29,945 nt of DNA, taken from IMG/VR virus record IMGVR_UViG_3300034103_000542, positions 1 to 29,945 of that record. One strand, 5' to 3'. Below are positions 8,801 to 20,500 of the stretch, one piece after another. The stretch comes from a virus. Both the position numbers and the translations under genes were made by a program. Positions within the stretch are counted from its first letter, which is position 1. Every line of letters starts with the position of its first letter. The notes below the pieces were generated by a model. The model was not told the DNA's origin. It made no database searches and worked only from the letters and a program-made list of their open reading frames with translations.

Positions 8801-9963
8801 GAAGTTCCTACGGTTGCCTTATCTCTTGGTTTATCTACATCTAGTATTGTCGTTGCTTGCTTTTCAATATCAAATCCCCTTACATAAGCTTTTCCTGGGG
8901 AAATCTTAATACACATTAAATCATCAGACGGAATATTTCCAGAATCAGTTACCTGAGTAGATAGATATATTCCCTCGTTTGAAATTCCATCATTTAGTGA
9001 ATTTGCTACTTGAACATTAAATTTATCTACTGCATAATCACCAGACTCTTCATATGTTCTCTTCGCAAAATAGTCTTTTATAATTGAATATTCAGACTTG
9101 TTTTGTAATTTCTTAACTTCTCCATTATCAAGTCTAATCAGTTCAACAAAACTTTTGTCGTTAAAATCTGTTAATGGTTTTTTAGATAAAACTGTAGAAA
9201 TTTTTAATCTATCTGCTCCAGGTGCGGCATAGTTTGAAAATCCTCTAGCATTGTCATAAAGACTAGAATCATCTTTAGCAGTAACAATTTCTTCTAAAAT
9301 GTTTAATCCAACTCTATATGAAGGAGTGTTGGAATATGGATCTAGAACAATTTTATCAGTTGCTACATCTACAAAAGTACCTCTAATGAAGTAAACACCA
9401 GAAGAAATTCCAACGGCACATCCAATTGCCGAAGCATTTAGGGAAACTAATGTGGCAACAGTATCTCCAGCATTAATGGAGGTGTTTCCATAAACAAATG
9501 ATTCTTCGGTAATTAAAAATTCACCATCATTTAATGTTTTAACAATATTATCAGATCCAGATCCAAGATATTTGACAAATAAAGTTAAGTCTGTAATTTC
9601 TGTTGAATCTGCTGGGAGCAGATACTTATCAACTACTACAGTAATCCCAGAATCTTGACCGGTTAATCTTTTTCCTACTAATTGATCTACGTATAGTGAA
9701 ACTGGAATTCCTAAATGATCTTGATTTAATCGTATTGAGTAATATTCAGAATCGTAATTAATATTACCTGGGATCACCATGGATCCCTCTTTAAAGATAT
9801 GACTTCCGAAGGACTCTATCTGGTTTTGTAATATTGATTGAAGCGTCGTTAATTCTCTAGCCTGTACTGGGTATCCTGGCTTGAATAAAACTTTATAAAA
9901 ATTATTATCCTTATTAAAGTCATCATAATAAGGATTGATATTTAAATTTGTTTTCTGTGGCAT
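2884..9963 (-). CDS. giant tail/baseplate structural protein, DUF4815-type N-terminus (2359 aa)
   Basis: The N-terminus (about residues 10-60: N-P-Y-Y-D-D-F, then V-L-F-K-P-G-Y-P-V-Q-A-R-E-L and a Q-S-I-L-Q-N-Q-I-E segment) is the pattern I know as DUF4815, found in large tail or baseplate proteins of many contractile-tailed phages. A run of ten prolines (residues 1538-1547) followed by A-R-G-G-G forms a linker. Straight after it comes a D-P-L-A-Q-T-F motif and a beta-rich domain with V-Y-L-Q-P-G-E-E-Y-A-I-V. The later part holds G-x-G-Y repeats, one E-I-I-Y-Y...R-G module, and the end R-F-K-D-L-R-V-I-A-L-A. It starts 3 bases after gp8 and overlaps the 66-residue gene by four bases. By position it stands where T4 has gp9-gp12, but I cannot show homology to those. 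It is a late virion protein, probably at the baseplate rim or in fibres. Confidence 0.8.
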   Translation of the reverse strand: MPQKTNLNINPYYDDFNKDNNFYKVLFKPGYPVQARELTTLQSILQNQIESFGSHIFKEGSMVIPGNINYDSEYYSIRLNQDHLGIPVSLYVDQLVGKRLTGQDSGITVVVDKYLLPADSTEITDLTLFVKYLGSGSDNIVKTLNDGEFLITEESFVYGNTSINAGDTVATLVSLNASAIGCAVGISSGVYFIRGTFVDVATDKIVLDPYSNTPSYRVGLNILEEIVTAKDDSSLYDNARGFSNYAAPGADRLKISTVLSKKPLTDFNDKSFVELIRLDNGEVKKLQNKSEYSIIKDYFAKRTYEESGDYAVDKFNVQVANSLNDGISNEGIYLSTQVTDSGNIPSDDLMCIKISPGKAYVRGFDIEKQATTILDVDKPRDKATVGTSLVPFEMGNLLKVNNVTGTPFVGINTGNNTLSLYNQRKASEGSGTGTEIGQARVYSFGLSDAAYSNDGTEWDLYLFDVQTYTKLTINQSLNSDQCPATSYVRGISSNASGYVDRAAAGTGLTLIQTSGSFIAGEQILINETTEYSRSIVSVKAFNTQDIKSVFQSSNSISSGIKTSFVADTVLQRFVPSGFNITDRVTITGGTSAGSVTCPGKNFLGIRSDAIIRYQVSGLSTETYNRVVSVSSDGLTMTVAGISSVFGVCNGGLPSSTQSVTFSIGAPNITNDENAGLYAPLDASNVSDVSLSNSNLLVTTQLRELTSNSVGSLSVDITSTGISSAFFETFDAERYSIHYSNGDVEDLTGDQFTLNSNGSQIVFSGLRVSQTSNVTLNATVRKNLIKNKQKDFIRSQKVIIDKTFSGISTALSGLSTSQFYGLRVQDKEISLNVPDVVNVVGVFESLDTSNPTLDKLTFVSGLSLDTNSILGERIVGSTSGAIAQLATRSSSTEVEICYLTPQTFTVGETVTFEESSIITNIQSITVGNYLNISNRFDLDKGQKEQYYDYSKIVRKINFPEPTRKLLVVYNYYSVPSNDLGDLYSVESYSEERFTKDIPLLRNNLRSSDTLDFRPRVSSFTSTTSSPFAFSSRNFGSSGNNPTLVIAPNESSLIGYSYYLPRIDKLILDSLGNFSIAKGVSALDPKEPTNVESAMDIGTIKLPAYLYDPDDAVITLVDNRRYTMRDIGKLDDRISTLEVVTSLSLLELDTKTLQIQDSDGLSRFKSGFFVDDFKNNDLLDLLNPDCKCDVDVENQELNTPLDFYSLKPELALLPSTNTETADFSANLELLDSNVRKTGDLITLDYDEVSWIGQPLASRVENVNPFNMIEFVGRVQLEPASDNWVRNIFVSGGERTITGDFDGSYVETIKISSEPDTHIRSRNVAFGAGGLKPVTRYYPFFDSTSGIDIVPKLLEISMTSGIFQNGETVDGFIGGTRVISFRSCQPNHKTGDINNPATTFNANPYNTSISLPSTYSASSTVLNIDVASLSEEAQGRFTGYVTIGTVLIGRTSGAQASVANIRLVTDTFGDLGGSFFFRDPLASPPPTLRFRTGTKTFKLTSSSTNASPLPGSLLISSAETSYSTSGIVDTFRQTNVIVRRPPPPPPPPPPARGGGKDPLAQTFTVDETGAFLTSVDLFFASKDENEKVTVELRTVELGTPTDQLVQDFARVTLEPSQVNTSSDGSVATRVTFPSPVYLQPGEEYAIVILSPSSNNYETWIARMGERTVNTQNLPDAESVVVTKQYLGGSLFKSQNGTIWTPSQFEDLKFTLYKAQFTQNLGTVYFYNPKLGTRNSQTPRLLPNPIKTLPRKLKVGITTTTTMGSILIPGRKVSETNSSGPYGYIENIGSRVSALSLTNTGVGYSNGTFAGVSFYSVTGNGSGAVGVVTISSNIVSAVSITTPGNGYAIGDVLGITTSNVVKGSSATITVSNINGIDTLYLTNVQGEEFTDGQDLVYFEGSTAVAVANTDIRGSSSLISNLYDGRVVEVEHYNHGMMADNNKVTLADIEPNTAPVLLTANLAVDATTISVASTSTFATFEGISTSTGYVKINNEIIYYNSIGSGTLGIGTRGIDGSLTRTHNVNDLCYKYELNGVSLTKINTTHDMPTDSALKASKNIDKYYLQISRSNRPSGDTQLSFTDERSLGGMEVFASQNFQYNAIVPQFNVITPGETTSVSAELRSVSGTSAGGSEISFIDQGYEPVELNQVNRVSSTRLVCSEINETNRLTDLPKNRSTTLAIQFNSQDPNLSPVIDSQNGVLILQRNRVNAPIVNYSTDSRVKLISGDPHSAIYISNRVDLKQPATSLKVLVSAYRHSSADFRVLYRLFRPDSSEVQQSYELFPGYDNLRDLNGDGFGETIIDATLNSGRSDAFVPSSRDNQFLEYQFSADNLDKFTGFAIKIVCSGTNEAYAPRFKDLRVIALA
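5323..5352 (-). other. ten-proline linker in the 2359-residue tail protein
   Basis: Residues 1538-1547 are ten consecutive prolines written with mixed codons (CCA, CCC, CCT), flanked by Arg-Arg before and Ala-Arg-Gly-Gly-Gly after. It separates the long N-terminal part from the D-P-L-A-Q-T-F domain and is best read as a stiff spacer with a flexible Gly hinge. Confidence 0.85.
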
Positions 9964-9966
9964 TTT

Positions 9967-11517
9967 TTAGAATTCCAGGATAATTTTAACGTCTTCTTTT
10001 TGTCTAGAATTTCTTGTAATCAATGGTCTATTATCTAAGTAGATAATTTCACCCGACCCTTTATTTATCTCAGGATTTGAGAGACCATTTGTAAATTGAC
10101 TACCAAGACTAATAATTTTGTTTCCTGTTGGATTTGTAGTAATACCAGTAAAATTAATATCTACAGATCCAGAGAATCCACCAGAAGTTGTAACTGGATT
10201 TGCTGATGATTCAAAATTCAATACTTTAGAACTTGTAGAAACACCAACATAATCAGTTTGATCTAAAGTTGTTTGATTGAAATATAAGGATCTATCTCTA
10301 TAGTATTTAAGAACCTTTGTTTCAGAGTCATATGAAGCAACATATCCGTGTGCTGATCCACCAGTTACAGATTGACTAATTTTATCCCCAACACTAATCG
10401 TACCAGAAACCGTTGAGAACTTTAAAGAATACAATGAAGAAAATTGATTTTCTGTAAATACTGAAGTTGATCCGATTGAAGTTGGATTTTTTACAATACC
10501 AATTTGTGAAAACTTAGTATCAGTTGGGAAGTCTTTGGTGGAATCATCAAATCTAGCATAGATTAAAATTTTATCTGTTCCCAACTCTTTATATAAATCA
10601 TATCCATGTCCCTTTGATGGTGGAATAATTGGAATTAGTTTGGCAAAATTGCCAGTAGAATTAGCATTGATTGATCCCAAATCAACCATACCATAAGTAT
10701 AATTTTTACCACCAGATGAAACAATAGCGTTTGTTACTTTTCCACTTATAACATCTACAACAACCTTTGCCCCACTTCCATCACCAAGAATGCTAACCTC
10801 TTGTCCAAGACCACCAGAATATCCAGATCCCTGATTTTGAATATAAACTTTTTTGATTTGATTATTATTAGTAGTTGAATCTCCGTTCTCTCTAACCGCC
10901 TGTATTTGGGAATCCGTAGATGTTGACCAGTTATTCGGTACAGAAATATATTCAGTAGAATCAAATTTTATAATATCACTAGGAGAAACGGTAAAAAGGT
11001 ATTTCCAGATATACCCATCACCACTTTCACCTGCTCTGGAAGGTTCTAAATCAGTAAATAATGGTTCATCTTGCGAAGCATTTCCTGTGGTGCTAATTCC
11101 AGAAGAACCGTTATCAATACAAATATACACATTATAATTACTATTCATTACATAGTAATTTGCGTCATATAATCTAGAAGATTGTGTTATAGGTGAAGGA
11201 GAAGTAATACTGTAATCTTGGCGATACATTTCATATCTGGTTCCCTGCGTCCAATCAATCCTTCTAATTAATCTTCTTACATTCAGAGACGTAATCTTTT
11301 TACCAAAGATCATTGTATCCGAAACATGACTAATATTGTCAAAGTTATCAATTGGATTTGGAGTATTTGTATTCCAATCAGAAGTTCTTCCAAATCCAAC
11401 TTGAGTGGGGTTGGACAATCCTAAAAATACATAATAAGAATTTGATGAGCTATCAATACTCTCTACAAAGTTATTCGCATTTAAAATTCTAAATTGATCT
11501 GTTACAATAGCAGACAT
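9967..11517 (-). CDS. 8: baseplate wedge protein gp8 (516 aa)
   Basis: This is the homologue of T4 gp8, a dimeric baseplate wedge subunit. Signs are the N-terminal R-I-L-N-A-N-N-F segment followed by Y-Y-V-F-L-G, a G-Y-I-W-K-Y-L-F-T motif at about residue 165, and the C-terminus I-I-Y-L-D-N-R-P then K-I-I-L-E-F. The C-terminus follows the ending of the gp8 family (I-x-N-R-x-P-V, then a short strand ending E-F). At 516 residues it is far longer than T4 gp8 (334). The extra length includes a G-S-G-Y repeat block at about residues 228-275, a type also present in the two giant neighbours. A perfect late promoter lies 18 bases upstream, and AGGA precedes the ATG. It follows the giant gp7-position gene, the same order as T4 6-7-8. 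Confidence 0.88.
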   Translation of the reverse strand: MSAIVTDQFRILNANNFVESIDSSSNSYYVFLGLSNPTQVGFGRTSDWNTNTPNPIDNFDNISHVSDTMIFGKKITSLNVRRLIRRIDWTQGTRYEMYRQDYSITSPSPITQSSRLYDANYYVMNSNYNVYICIDNGSSGISTTGNASQDEPLFTDLEPSRAGESGDGYIWKYLFTVSPSDIIKFDSTEYISVPNNWSTSTDSQIQAVRENGDSTTNNNQIKKVYIQNQGSGYSGGLGQEVSILGDGSGAKVVVDVISGKVTNAIVSSGGKNYTYGMVDLGSINANSTGNFAKLIPIIPPSKGHGYDLYKELGTDKILIYARFDDSTKDFPTDTKFSQIGIVKNPTSIGSTSVFTENQFSSLYSLKFSTVSGTISVGDKISQSVTGGSAHGYVASYDSETKVLKYYRDRSLYFNQTTLDQTDYVGVSTSSKVLNFESSANPVTTSGGFSGSVDINFTGITTNPTGNKIISLGSQFTNGLSNPEINKGSGEIIYLDNRPLITRNSRQKEDVKIILEF

Positions 11518-11535
11518 ATTATTAGCTTTTTCCTA

Positions 11536-11543
11536 TATTTATA
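11536..11543 (-). promoter_or_regulatory. late promoter TATAAATA before gp8
   Basis: An exact TATAAATA on the minus strand, placed directly after the TAG stop of the 3957-residue gene and 18 bases before the gp8 ATG. It fits gp55-type late transcription and starts the second late segment (gp8 and the 2359-residue tail gene). Confidence 0.8.
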
Positions 11544-14500
11544 CTACCCAAGATCCTTTCTCAAGGCACCACTATCTCTTAGTCCATAATCTCTTCTCTG
11601 AATTGATGGGAATGTAGAAAGTCCAGCATCAATTGTGAATCCAGTTACACCAAGAGATATTGGATTACTTGATCTATTAAATCCAGACAGTCTTCCCCAA
11701 GAGAATCTACCTATTGGTTGACTTGTTGATCCAGATGTGTTAATTCCAATGATATTAGATGAGGAATGAACATTTGCCACTATTTCAGAATTTGATCCAC
11801 TAGAAGTAATAGAGTGAATGTAGTAAATATTATCCAAGAATGTTGTTCCAATTCCTACAACAGCAGAATTACTTCCATCTATAGAAGTTACTCCAGATCC
11901 AACTGAGGTATTGAAAATGTAAAGTGGATATCCAGTTACAAGTCCAACAAAAGATGTGGCATTAAGATTAAACTTAAGTGCTAATGGATTTCCAGAGGTT
12001 CCTGAAGTAGTGCTGATTCCTGTAATAATCCCAGCAAATCCCTCCACTGTAGTGATGTTGTTAACATCTTCTTTTGAGAATGTGGGTAGAGGAGAAAGAA
12101 CTTGAGGAGGATTGTTTTGTGAATAACCAAACCCTTGGTTCACTATAGTCGTAGAAGTTACTTGCCCATTTGTTATCGTAGCAGTCGCAGTTGCAGTTGT
12201 TCCAACACCAACACCAACTGTAGGAGGCGCAGATATTGAAACAGTAATTGCTGAACCAACATAACCACTTCCAGAACTTACGATACTTAAAGATTGGATT
12301 GTTCCTCCTGCCGAAACTACAGCAGTAAGTCCAGCAGCAACTGGAGAATCTCCCGTAACAATTAATCCACCGACACTAGAAATAACCAGAACAGAGTTAT
12401 TTTCCTCATAGTTAAAGAATTGTGCGTCATCAACAAATAATTCCGTGGCACTAGATGAAAGGTTCTTGATTATTCTAGCAGTTGGGTAAACTAGAGATTC
12501 AATTGAGTCTCTAGACTTATAAACATAATCGCCATTAATATATCTATCAACCTTTTGCTTAGTCCAACTCAGAGGTTTAAAGTTAATTTGATCTATACCC
12601 TGATCAACATAAAGATTTGTCTCAATTTTATCAGATGATGCTATATTGTAAATTGTTCTTAGATTTTGATCAATTGTTTGTGGATAGTTGTTATTCTTGA
12701 ATACTTGTACAGCATCTCCAACCTTAATAGTTTCATTGATAGAAACAGATATACTATCAGTTCCAGTGGTTCCTTTATAGAAGAAAATTGAGATATTATC
12801 CTCTGGTTCTGGGGGAACCATGAATGTGAATGAAGTCCCCCCTTCAAACGTATAGGATTCTCCAGGAGTCTGTAATATACCATTTACAAATATTAGTAGT
12901 AAAGAATTTAAATCTATTAGAGAAGAATCTGGGTCATTACTATTAACTTCAAAACTTATAAGTTGTCCGTTATAATTTAATGGGAATCTTAAACGATTTC
13001 CATCTTGTAGACTTAAAATTGAATCAATATAGTCAAATTCACCAAATTCCCATGATGATAATCTATCAGTATATACATCCAATACGGTCAATTGGAAATC
13101 ATTAATTGGTGATGCGAGTCTTCTATCTGTAACCAGACCAACAGGAGTAAACACATCTCCCACTTTAAATCCATATCCAGTTCTAGCAATCTTAAACGAA
13201 GTGACCTCAAACAATGTTGATCCTATACCCGTTGTGGAACTAGCACCAACATCAACTGTTACGAGCAGTCCAGATCCACTATCTGTTGTTGCCCCAGCCC
13301 CAAGTCTTGAAACTCCTCTAATTTCAAGGTTTTCATATGAAGGTTGAGGTATTTGAATAGTTGGATTTGTATAACCAGTTCCAGAGTTTACAATTGTAAA
13401 TGCTAAAGTTCCACCCAGACCAACTATTGCTGTGATAGAAGCAGCAGTTCCAACATGTCCAGTCTGAGTGATTCCAATAGAAATAGTTCCACGATATCCA
13501 GATCCAGAAATATCAGTTGTTCCCAAACCAACCGATACAATCGTACCACCAGCACCAACAACAGCAGTTACAGATGCTCCTACGAGAGGAGCAATGCCAA
13601 GTCCACCACTTGAACCAAGAGAAACAATTACACCACCACGAGGTAGTTGATTTTGATTTACATCAAATTGACTCTTTACAATAGATCCATTTGAAGAAGT
13701 AATACCAGTAAAGACTACACTAGAAACTCCAACATTTTCAATAAAGGAATAGTTATTACCGGTATTGTTTATTGTTGATGGTTTTTGGAAAATTCCATTC
13801 AATAACAAAATTCCACTTCCTGTTTGTATTCCTGTTGTGTTAATACCTTGAACAGTTACTGTGTAAGTTTGTCCAATTCCAGTGAATCTATCGGAAATAT
13901 CATCAAAGATTCTATTATTGGTATAATCGTTTCTTAAATAGACTCTACCATCAAATGAAGATCTTGTATACTCTAAATTAGAAGAATCTCTTAAAATTGT
14001 ATTTTTACCTTTTGGAGCATCTGTAAAGTAAATTTTATTTCCTACAATATTAAAAGATCCAGAGTACAATCTGACTTCAGTGCTATCAGCATGAGATGTT
14101 GCTGATGTGCCGACAAATGCCCTACTAACTTCCAGTAGATTTACGCTACCAGATCCACTAATTGGACCAGTTGATGTTGTTCCAAAACCAACTGAAACAA
14201 CTTTCATATATTCATCATCTATTCTTACAATATTATTTGGTCTTATTGAGGTTATTCCTGTAACACCAAAAACTGTAGAAGAATTAGATATTTGACCACC
14301 ATTGTTATACAAGTTAGTCTTAATTGGTGTAAATGCTAACGGAGATTGAATGATTCCATCTATATCAATTAAAGTCTTTTCATTCTTTTTATACATCTCA
14401 AGTTCATGAGCATTTCCAGAACCTAGAGAAGTAAATGTTACATAAATTCCACTAGATGCAAAATTTGATCTTGTTGAAATTCTAAATCTATCTTTATTAA

Positions 14501-17500
14501 TTCTTATTGCGTATACGTCTGATGGTAAAATATTTGTTACAACTCCAACAGAATTTAATGTGGATCCAATTCCAACTGAAGAAGCAGCAACTCCAACAAA
14601 TGTTGAATTTGGAGTATAGATTAATTTTTCTCCAGTATTAAAGAAGTGATCTTGAATTGTAAATATACCTGTTACTGGATCTAAAGTCGCAGAATCTGAT
14701 GGATTAAATTTCTTCTCAAAGATAGGAACACCTTCATAATTAAGTGAAAAACTAGTTTTATTTGCTCTTGTTCCATTAATCGCATCATATTGAAGTAGAG
14801 ATAATGATTCTGTAACTGGTCCATACAATAAGTCTGGAGCAGTATTCGCAGAATCACTTTCAGTATAAATTACTTCACTGAAAGTTTGAATTTGAATATT
14901 ACCAGAAACTGAAGGATCTGGATGGAAAAGAAGATTAAAGTTAGATCCATTATATTGTGTTGAAAATGTTCCAATTCCAGAAGTACTTCCAATGGATATG
15001 AATGGATATTGAACATTATATGTGTTTTGACCATTATGCGCCATCAGCACTTGATGAATAGCACTTGTAGATCCATAAGAAACTCTTATCAAGTTCTTAG
15101 AAGTGGTTACTTCGGAAGTACTAAATCCAACAATAGTTGATGCTGATGATACATTAGAATAATTGGACTCTAACTTTAGGGATCTTTCTGTTCCATCTAT
15201 TTGTTGAGTCTGTTTGAATCTATAAGTACCAATTCCAGCAGCAGTCGTCCCAAATCCAACAATCTTGGATCTAACTAAAATTTCATTAGAAGTATTGTTT
15301 TCATATTTTAAGTATAAAATCCCAGAATCTATATTTGATGTGAAAGTGCCAATAAAGTTAGATGAGAAAAGTGGGGAAGATCCACTATCAACATAGTATT
15401 CTGAGAAATACGAATTAGTTCCGTCATGAGTTACATATAATTCTACAAAATTCTTTTCACTTGTAGAATTATTGGTAACCTCTACCGTAGCATAATATGA
15501 ATTAGTATTTAAAATATTGTCAGAAATAATTTCAGATGTTTGTCCAGCACTTACGATTCTGTTTACACCTGTTAAATCCACAAATCCAATTGATTGTGTA
15601 GAAATTCCCGCTAGATCACTATTGAATGTATTTTTGAAAACTTTGATATCATAATCACTATCATAGGCATCTGCTGGAGTAAATCTTAAACTGGAGCTTC
15701 CAAATTCATCAGTATTAGCAGATATTTCAACTAATTCTTGAGAACTATTAAACAGATTTGATTTTTCAAAAGTAAATGTATCACTTGAATCATTATAGAA
15801 TGCCAATTCAGTGACCTGAATGTCATCATTGTTTGGATTTACAATTTGGACTAAAAATCTTGAGTATTCTTCGCCAATAAACAAATCAACATATTGATCC
15901 AATGGAGATAGAGAATTTGAGAATTGTGAACTTATATCATCTATTTTTAATACTCTATTTGTTCTACACTCAATATAATCTGCTAATTTTTTATTTTTTA
16001 ATTTTAAAAATTTTGATTTATTATCAACAACATCAACATCTAAAGTCAAATCATAATTATTAATTGTATCTACTCTCTTTTCTTCTAAAATATCAAAAAT
16101 ACTTATGCTATCAACTGTTGATGATCCGACAGAAACATTAGATGTAGATAGTACCTCGGTGTCGGCAAAATTCTTAAGACCGCTGGTGTGTAACAGACGA
16201 TTTACTGGATTGATTAGATTTTCAAATTCAATCGGACTCTTTACAGTATAAGATAAAGACTGGTAGTAGTCATTATCTGGAAGAACCTGATAATCTTCGT
16301 CTAATTTTCCAATATTATCTGACCAACCGTAATCTTGTCTCAGTGAATAATTAACGTTGAATCTTCCATAGTTGTCAACTATATCATTGATTGTGGCAAT
16401 AGATCCGCTTACAGAACCCTTAATAGTCTCATTAAACCGTAACTTGTAAGTACCATAAACTTTAATGTAATCGCTACTACTTTCAGTTACTAAAAGATCG
16501 ATAATTACAAACTGATCATTTGATAATACAAGTAGGTTTTCTCCTACTTGGAAAATAGAAGATTCTTGTGTAACTCTAAATCTTGGATAATCATCATATT
16601 TAACTATGGACGCATATGAATTTTGTGACGTTTTAGCAATTCCAGGATTTGTGCTAAGTCCAGCTAGATTAAACTCAACTTCAGCTGGGTTTGTATTTCT
16701 ATAATCAGTTACAGTAAAGAATTGGTAGTCATAATTTGTGGAATTAAATCCATCGCCAGTGGTGTCATACTGTTGAATCCCTTCAACAAAAATTTTCTCA
16801 CCAACATTAAATGTTGAGGTGCTGAATCCAGAAATAGGTGTGACTAAAACGCAAGTTACAATTCCACTTGATGATGAATATACAGTTCTTACAGTAACTC
16901 CATTACTATTATTGATGGCAACAATAGACTGCTCGGTTGCACCAAGTCCTTTTGGAGACTCAATAATATTAACATCTACAATTGATGTTCCATTCAGAGA
17001 TGCTTGTAATATTCCTGTGGTAACTTGATCCCCAGTTTCTGGATTGACAATAATAAGATCTGGAGCAGATGTATAATTTCTACCACCATACGAAACTTCA
17101 ATATTAGTAATCGTATCTGAATTAATTAAAGATACTACTGGAGATACAAATGCTTCTGGTCTCAAAGTTTTATCAGATGAGTATTCAAATCCAGGATCTA
17201 TAATCCTAACACTATCAATTCTGTTAATATTTCTGGATTGTGGTAAAATCTTAGCATTAAGTCCTTGAGTAGAAGCAATACTTACAAAAGTTGGAAGTTT
17301 TTTATATCCAAATCCACCAAACGTAATTTGGAACTTATCAACACCACCTCTAGCGGTGGTTGAATTTGTAGAATACTCCAATACATCTGTATTTGAAACA
17401 CTATATGTTAAAGATTCTGGTATCTCTCTTAGTGAAAGATTAAATGAGGTAGTTCCAACACCAAATACCTTATAGGTTCCATTATACTTACTATCAACAT

Positions 17501-20500
17501 AAGTTATTTTGGAATAATTTGATACATCAGTATCGGATGTACTAATGAATCCAGATCTTTCAATATTGTAGAACAAATTAGATGGATTATTAGAAGAGTA
17601 ATTTAATGTTAGAGAAGCATTTGTAGAAACGCCTATTGTTCCAACACCACTAATAATAAATGAATCCGTGCTTCCTGTAGAAACAAATTCATTTTTAAAC
17701 TCTAAATCATAGAATAACTTAAACTTACTACCTACCAATGAAGAATCGGTAAGATCAAAAACTAGATTATTATTTTTTGTTACAAATAATTCTGGATTAA
17801 TTGGAGATAGTTGATGGTTTGACCCACCTGTTGAACCCAAACTTACAATAGTTGGTGGATAGTTGATAGCATCATAATAAGTTTGAGTTAATTGGATATT
17901 GTTATCATCTATTCGGTAAACAAAATATTCACCTGTCCCAAGACCACTTGAAACTAAATTAGAGTCATAAAATACTTTATCACCTGTTTTTAATCTGTGA
18001 GAACTAATTGTAATTTTATTGTTAGTTAAATCAACGGCCGATGAAGAAAATCCAACAGGATTAATTAGAATTTTATTTCTAGAAGAACTATATTTAACAA
18101 TCACTGCAGATGATGTTCCTACACCAACAGATTCATTTGCGTTTACAGTTAATGTAATTGAATCGCCATTTGTTAAAGAATGTGCTGTTGAGACGGAAAC
18201 TCTAGCATTAATTTTTTGGAGTGTTCCAGTTACTTGAGTATCGTTTGATTCAAGTAAATAGTCAAACTCATTAGATCCATTATTTACAAAGAATAAACCA
18301 TTAGTACTTGTAGTAAGTCCAACTTGAGTTACAATTCCAATATAGTCTCTTGACTTATTGATTATGTAAACTGTCTGACTATTTCCACTACTTGGCAGAT
18401 TAAAGGTTGTTCCACCAGAAGAATTTGATACGGTCAGCGCAAGTCCAACTGATGGTTTGGTAAGAGTGACCGCCTGATTTGTTCTAAATGGATGATTTGG
18501 TAAATAAATGCTTTGCGATGGAATTGAAACTACTTCAAGTAATTCACCTTTGGTGTAGTTTACAGAAGTACCAATTCCTACAATTGTACCAACACCAACT
18601 GTTTCTCTTGGATTGAAGTAATATCTATCATCAACTTTAGACTCAAAATAGTCAGATTTTACTGGTAACGTTAGATAACTTGGAATTAAATCTACATATG
18701 TTGACGCAGTATGAGCAGATCCAGATACCCCCCTCTTAACTCTTATGATATTCTTGTCTGCAAACTTATTAAGAACAAAAAGTCTTTCAGTTCCTATTCC
18801 AATGCTACTGCCGATTGAAATAGAATTTGGAATATTGGATAAGTAAACATCAGTTACAACACCAGCAGTAGCATTGGAAGATATTTCTTTGTAAACTACT
18901 GTTCTGACAGTGTTGACTCCAATAATATGAGAACCAGTTAAAGATTTTATTGATGTTGAAAGACCCGATACTACAACTCCATCACCACTAAGTAAAGAGT
19001 GTGATGTTGAGATGTAAGCAGAAACTTGATTTGGATTATCCCAAATAAAGATTACATTACTGTATCCCTCAACAGTTGTTTGAATACTAGTGATATCCTT
19101 ACCAGTTATGCTGCTAACATAGGCACTTAGACCACCACCATTCGTTCCATCATTATCAAATTCAACAGAATCTCCTATTTTATATTCGCTACCAGACTCA
19201 ATAATTTGGAATGATTCAACAGATCCTTTAGTTACGGAATCAACAATTGCTGTTTGATCAACATATTCATTTGATTCAACAATAAAATCATTATCCGCAT
19301 ATGTATCAGATACTTTATATGGGAAGGTATTTCTAATTAAATTTGAACTATTAAAGTCAAATGTGCTCTGATCAATAATAAAGTTTTCATTTACTGGATT
19401 TGATCTATAAGAATTTCCTATAAAATAAGGATATTTTGGATCTAAAGTTCCAGTAGATGTATTTGTGCTTATACCAACAAAGTAAGCATAAACTCCATCT
19501 GGATAATCTGGAGTTTTACAATATCTACCATTATTTTCATCTAGATCACCCGAATCTGTAAATGAATAGTCTTCAACAAAAAATCCTACAGCAAATGCAG
19601 AGGGTCTATCAATTACATTAGAAGAACTGGAAGAATATCCAGTTTGTAAAAGTCGTATACCAGAATTCTCATTAGATGGGTTGCTATATCCATAAGGACC
19701 ATAAATTGGATTTCCATCATATGCCCACCCAATAATTGGTGAGTGATCTAATCCACTATCATCAAAATAATTTTTACCAATGTTTGTAGAGTATCCTACA
19801 AAAGAATATTTCAATTGATCGTTAGACTGGACTAGTTTTTCAAATCCATATCTAGCAAAATTATTAATTGATAATCCTCTAATTTTTGGTTCAATAATCG
19901 CCCCAGATCCAGGAGCAGTCACCTTAATTGTAGTTTTGTCTAATGTATAGTTTACACCAGAATTAAGAACAATAATTTCTGAAATATATCCATTTTGAAC
20001 AATTGCTCTCAACTTCGCCCCAATACCATCACCCTGTACCTCAAGATCTGGAGCAGCATTATACTCAGATCCTCTACTTTGAATTTCAACAGAAACAATT
20101 CTGCCATTATTAATGATTGGTTTTAATTGACCATTCTTACCATTTTTGATGGTTACAGATGGTTTCTTTTGAAGATTTAAAATATCAGATCCATATCCAG
20201 ATCCACCCTCATAAACATAAGCATCAACGATTGATCCACGTACAACTGGTGTTGCTGTTATAACACCAGAAGTTCCAGAATACTCAACATTAATATTGAC
20301 TTGAATTTGAGGGTACTCAAAATTATGATAACCAGATCCAGTAGATGCTAATTTGATATAATTTTTACGAGTATAATTAGATGTTACAGTTCCACCAATC
20401 CCAGCATCTGATAATCTAAATGCGTTATCATTTAATTTAATAACATAGTATTGATTTATTGTAGAGAGACCAGATATTGTAGTTCCTGTGCTAGAATAAA

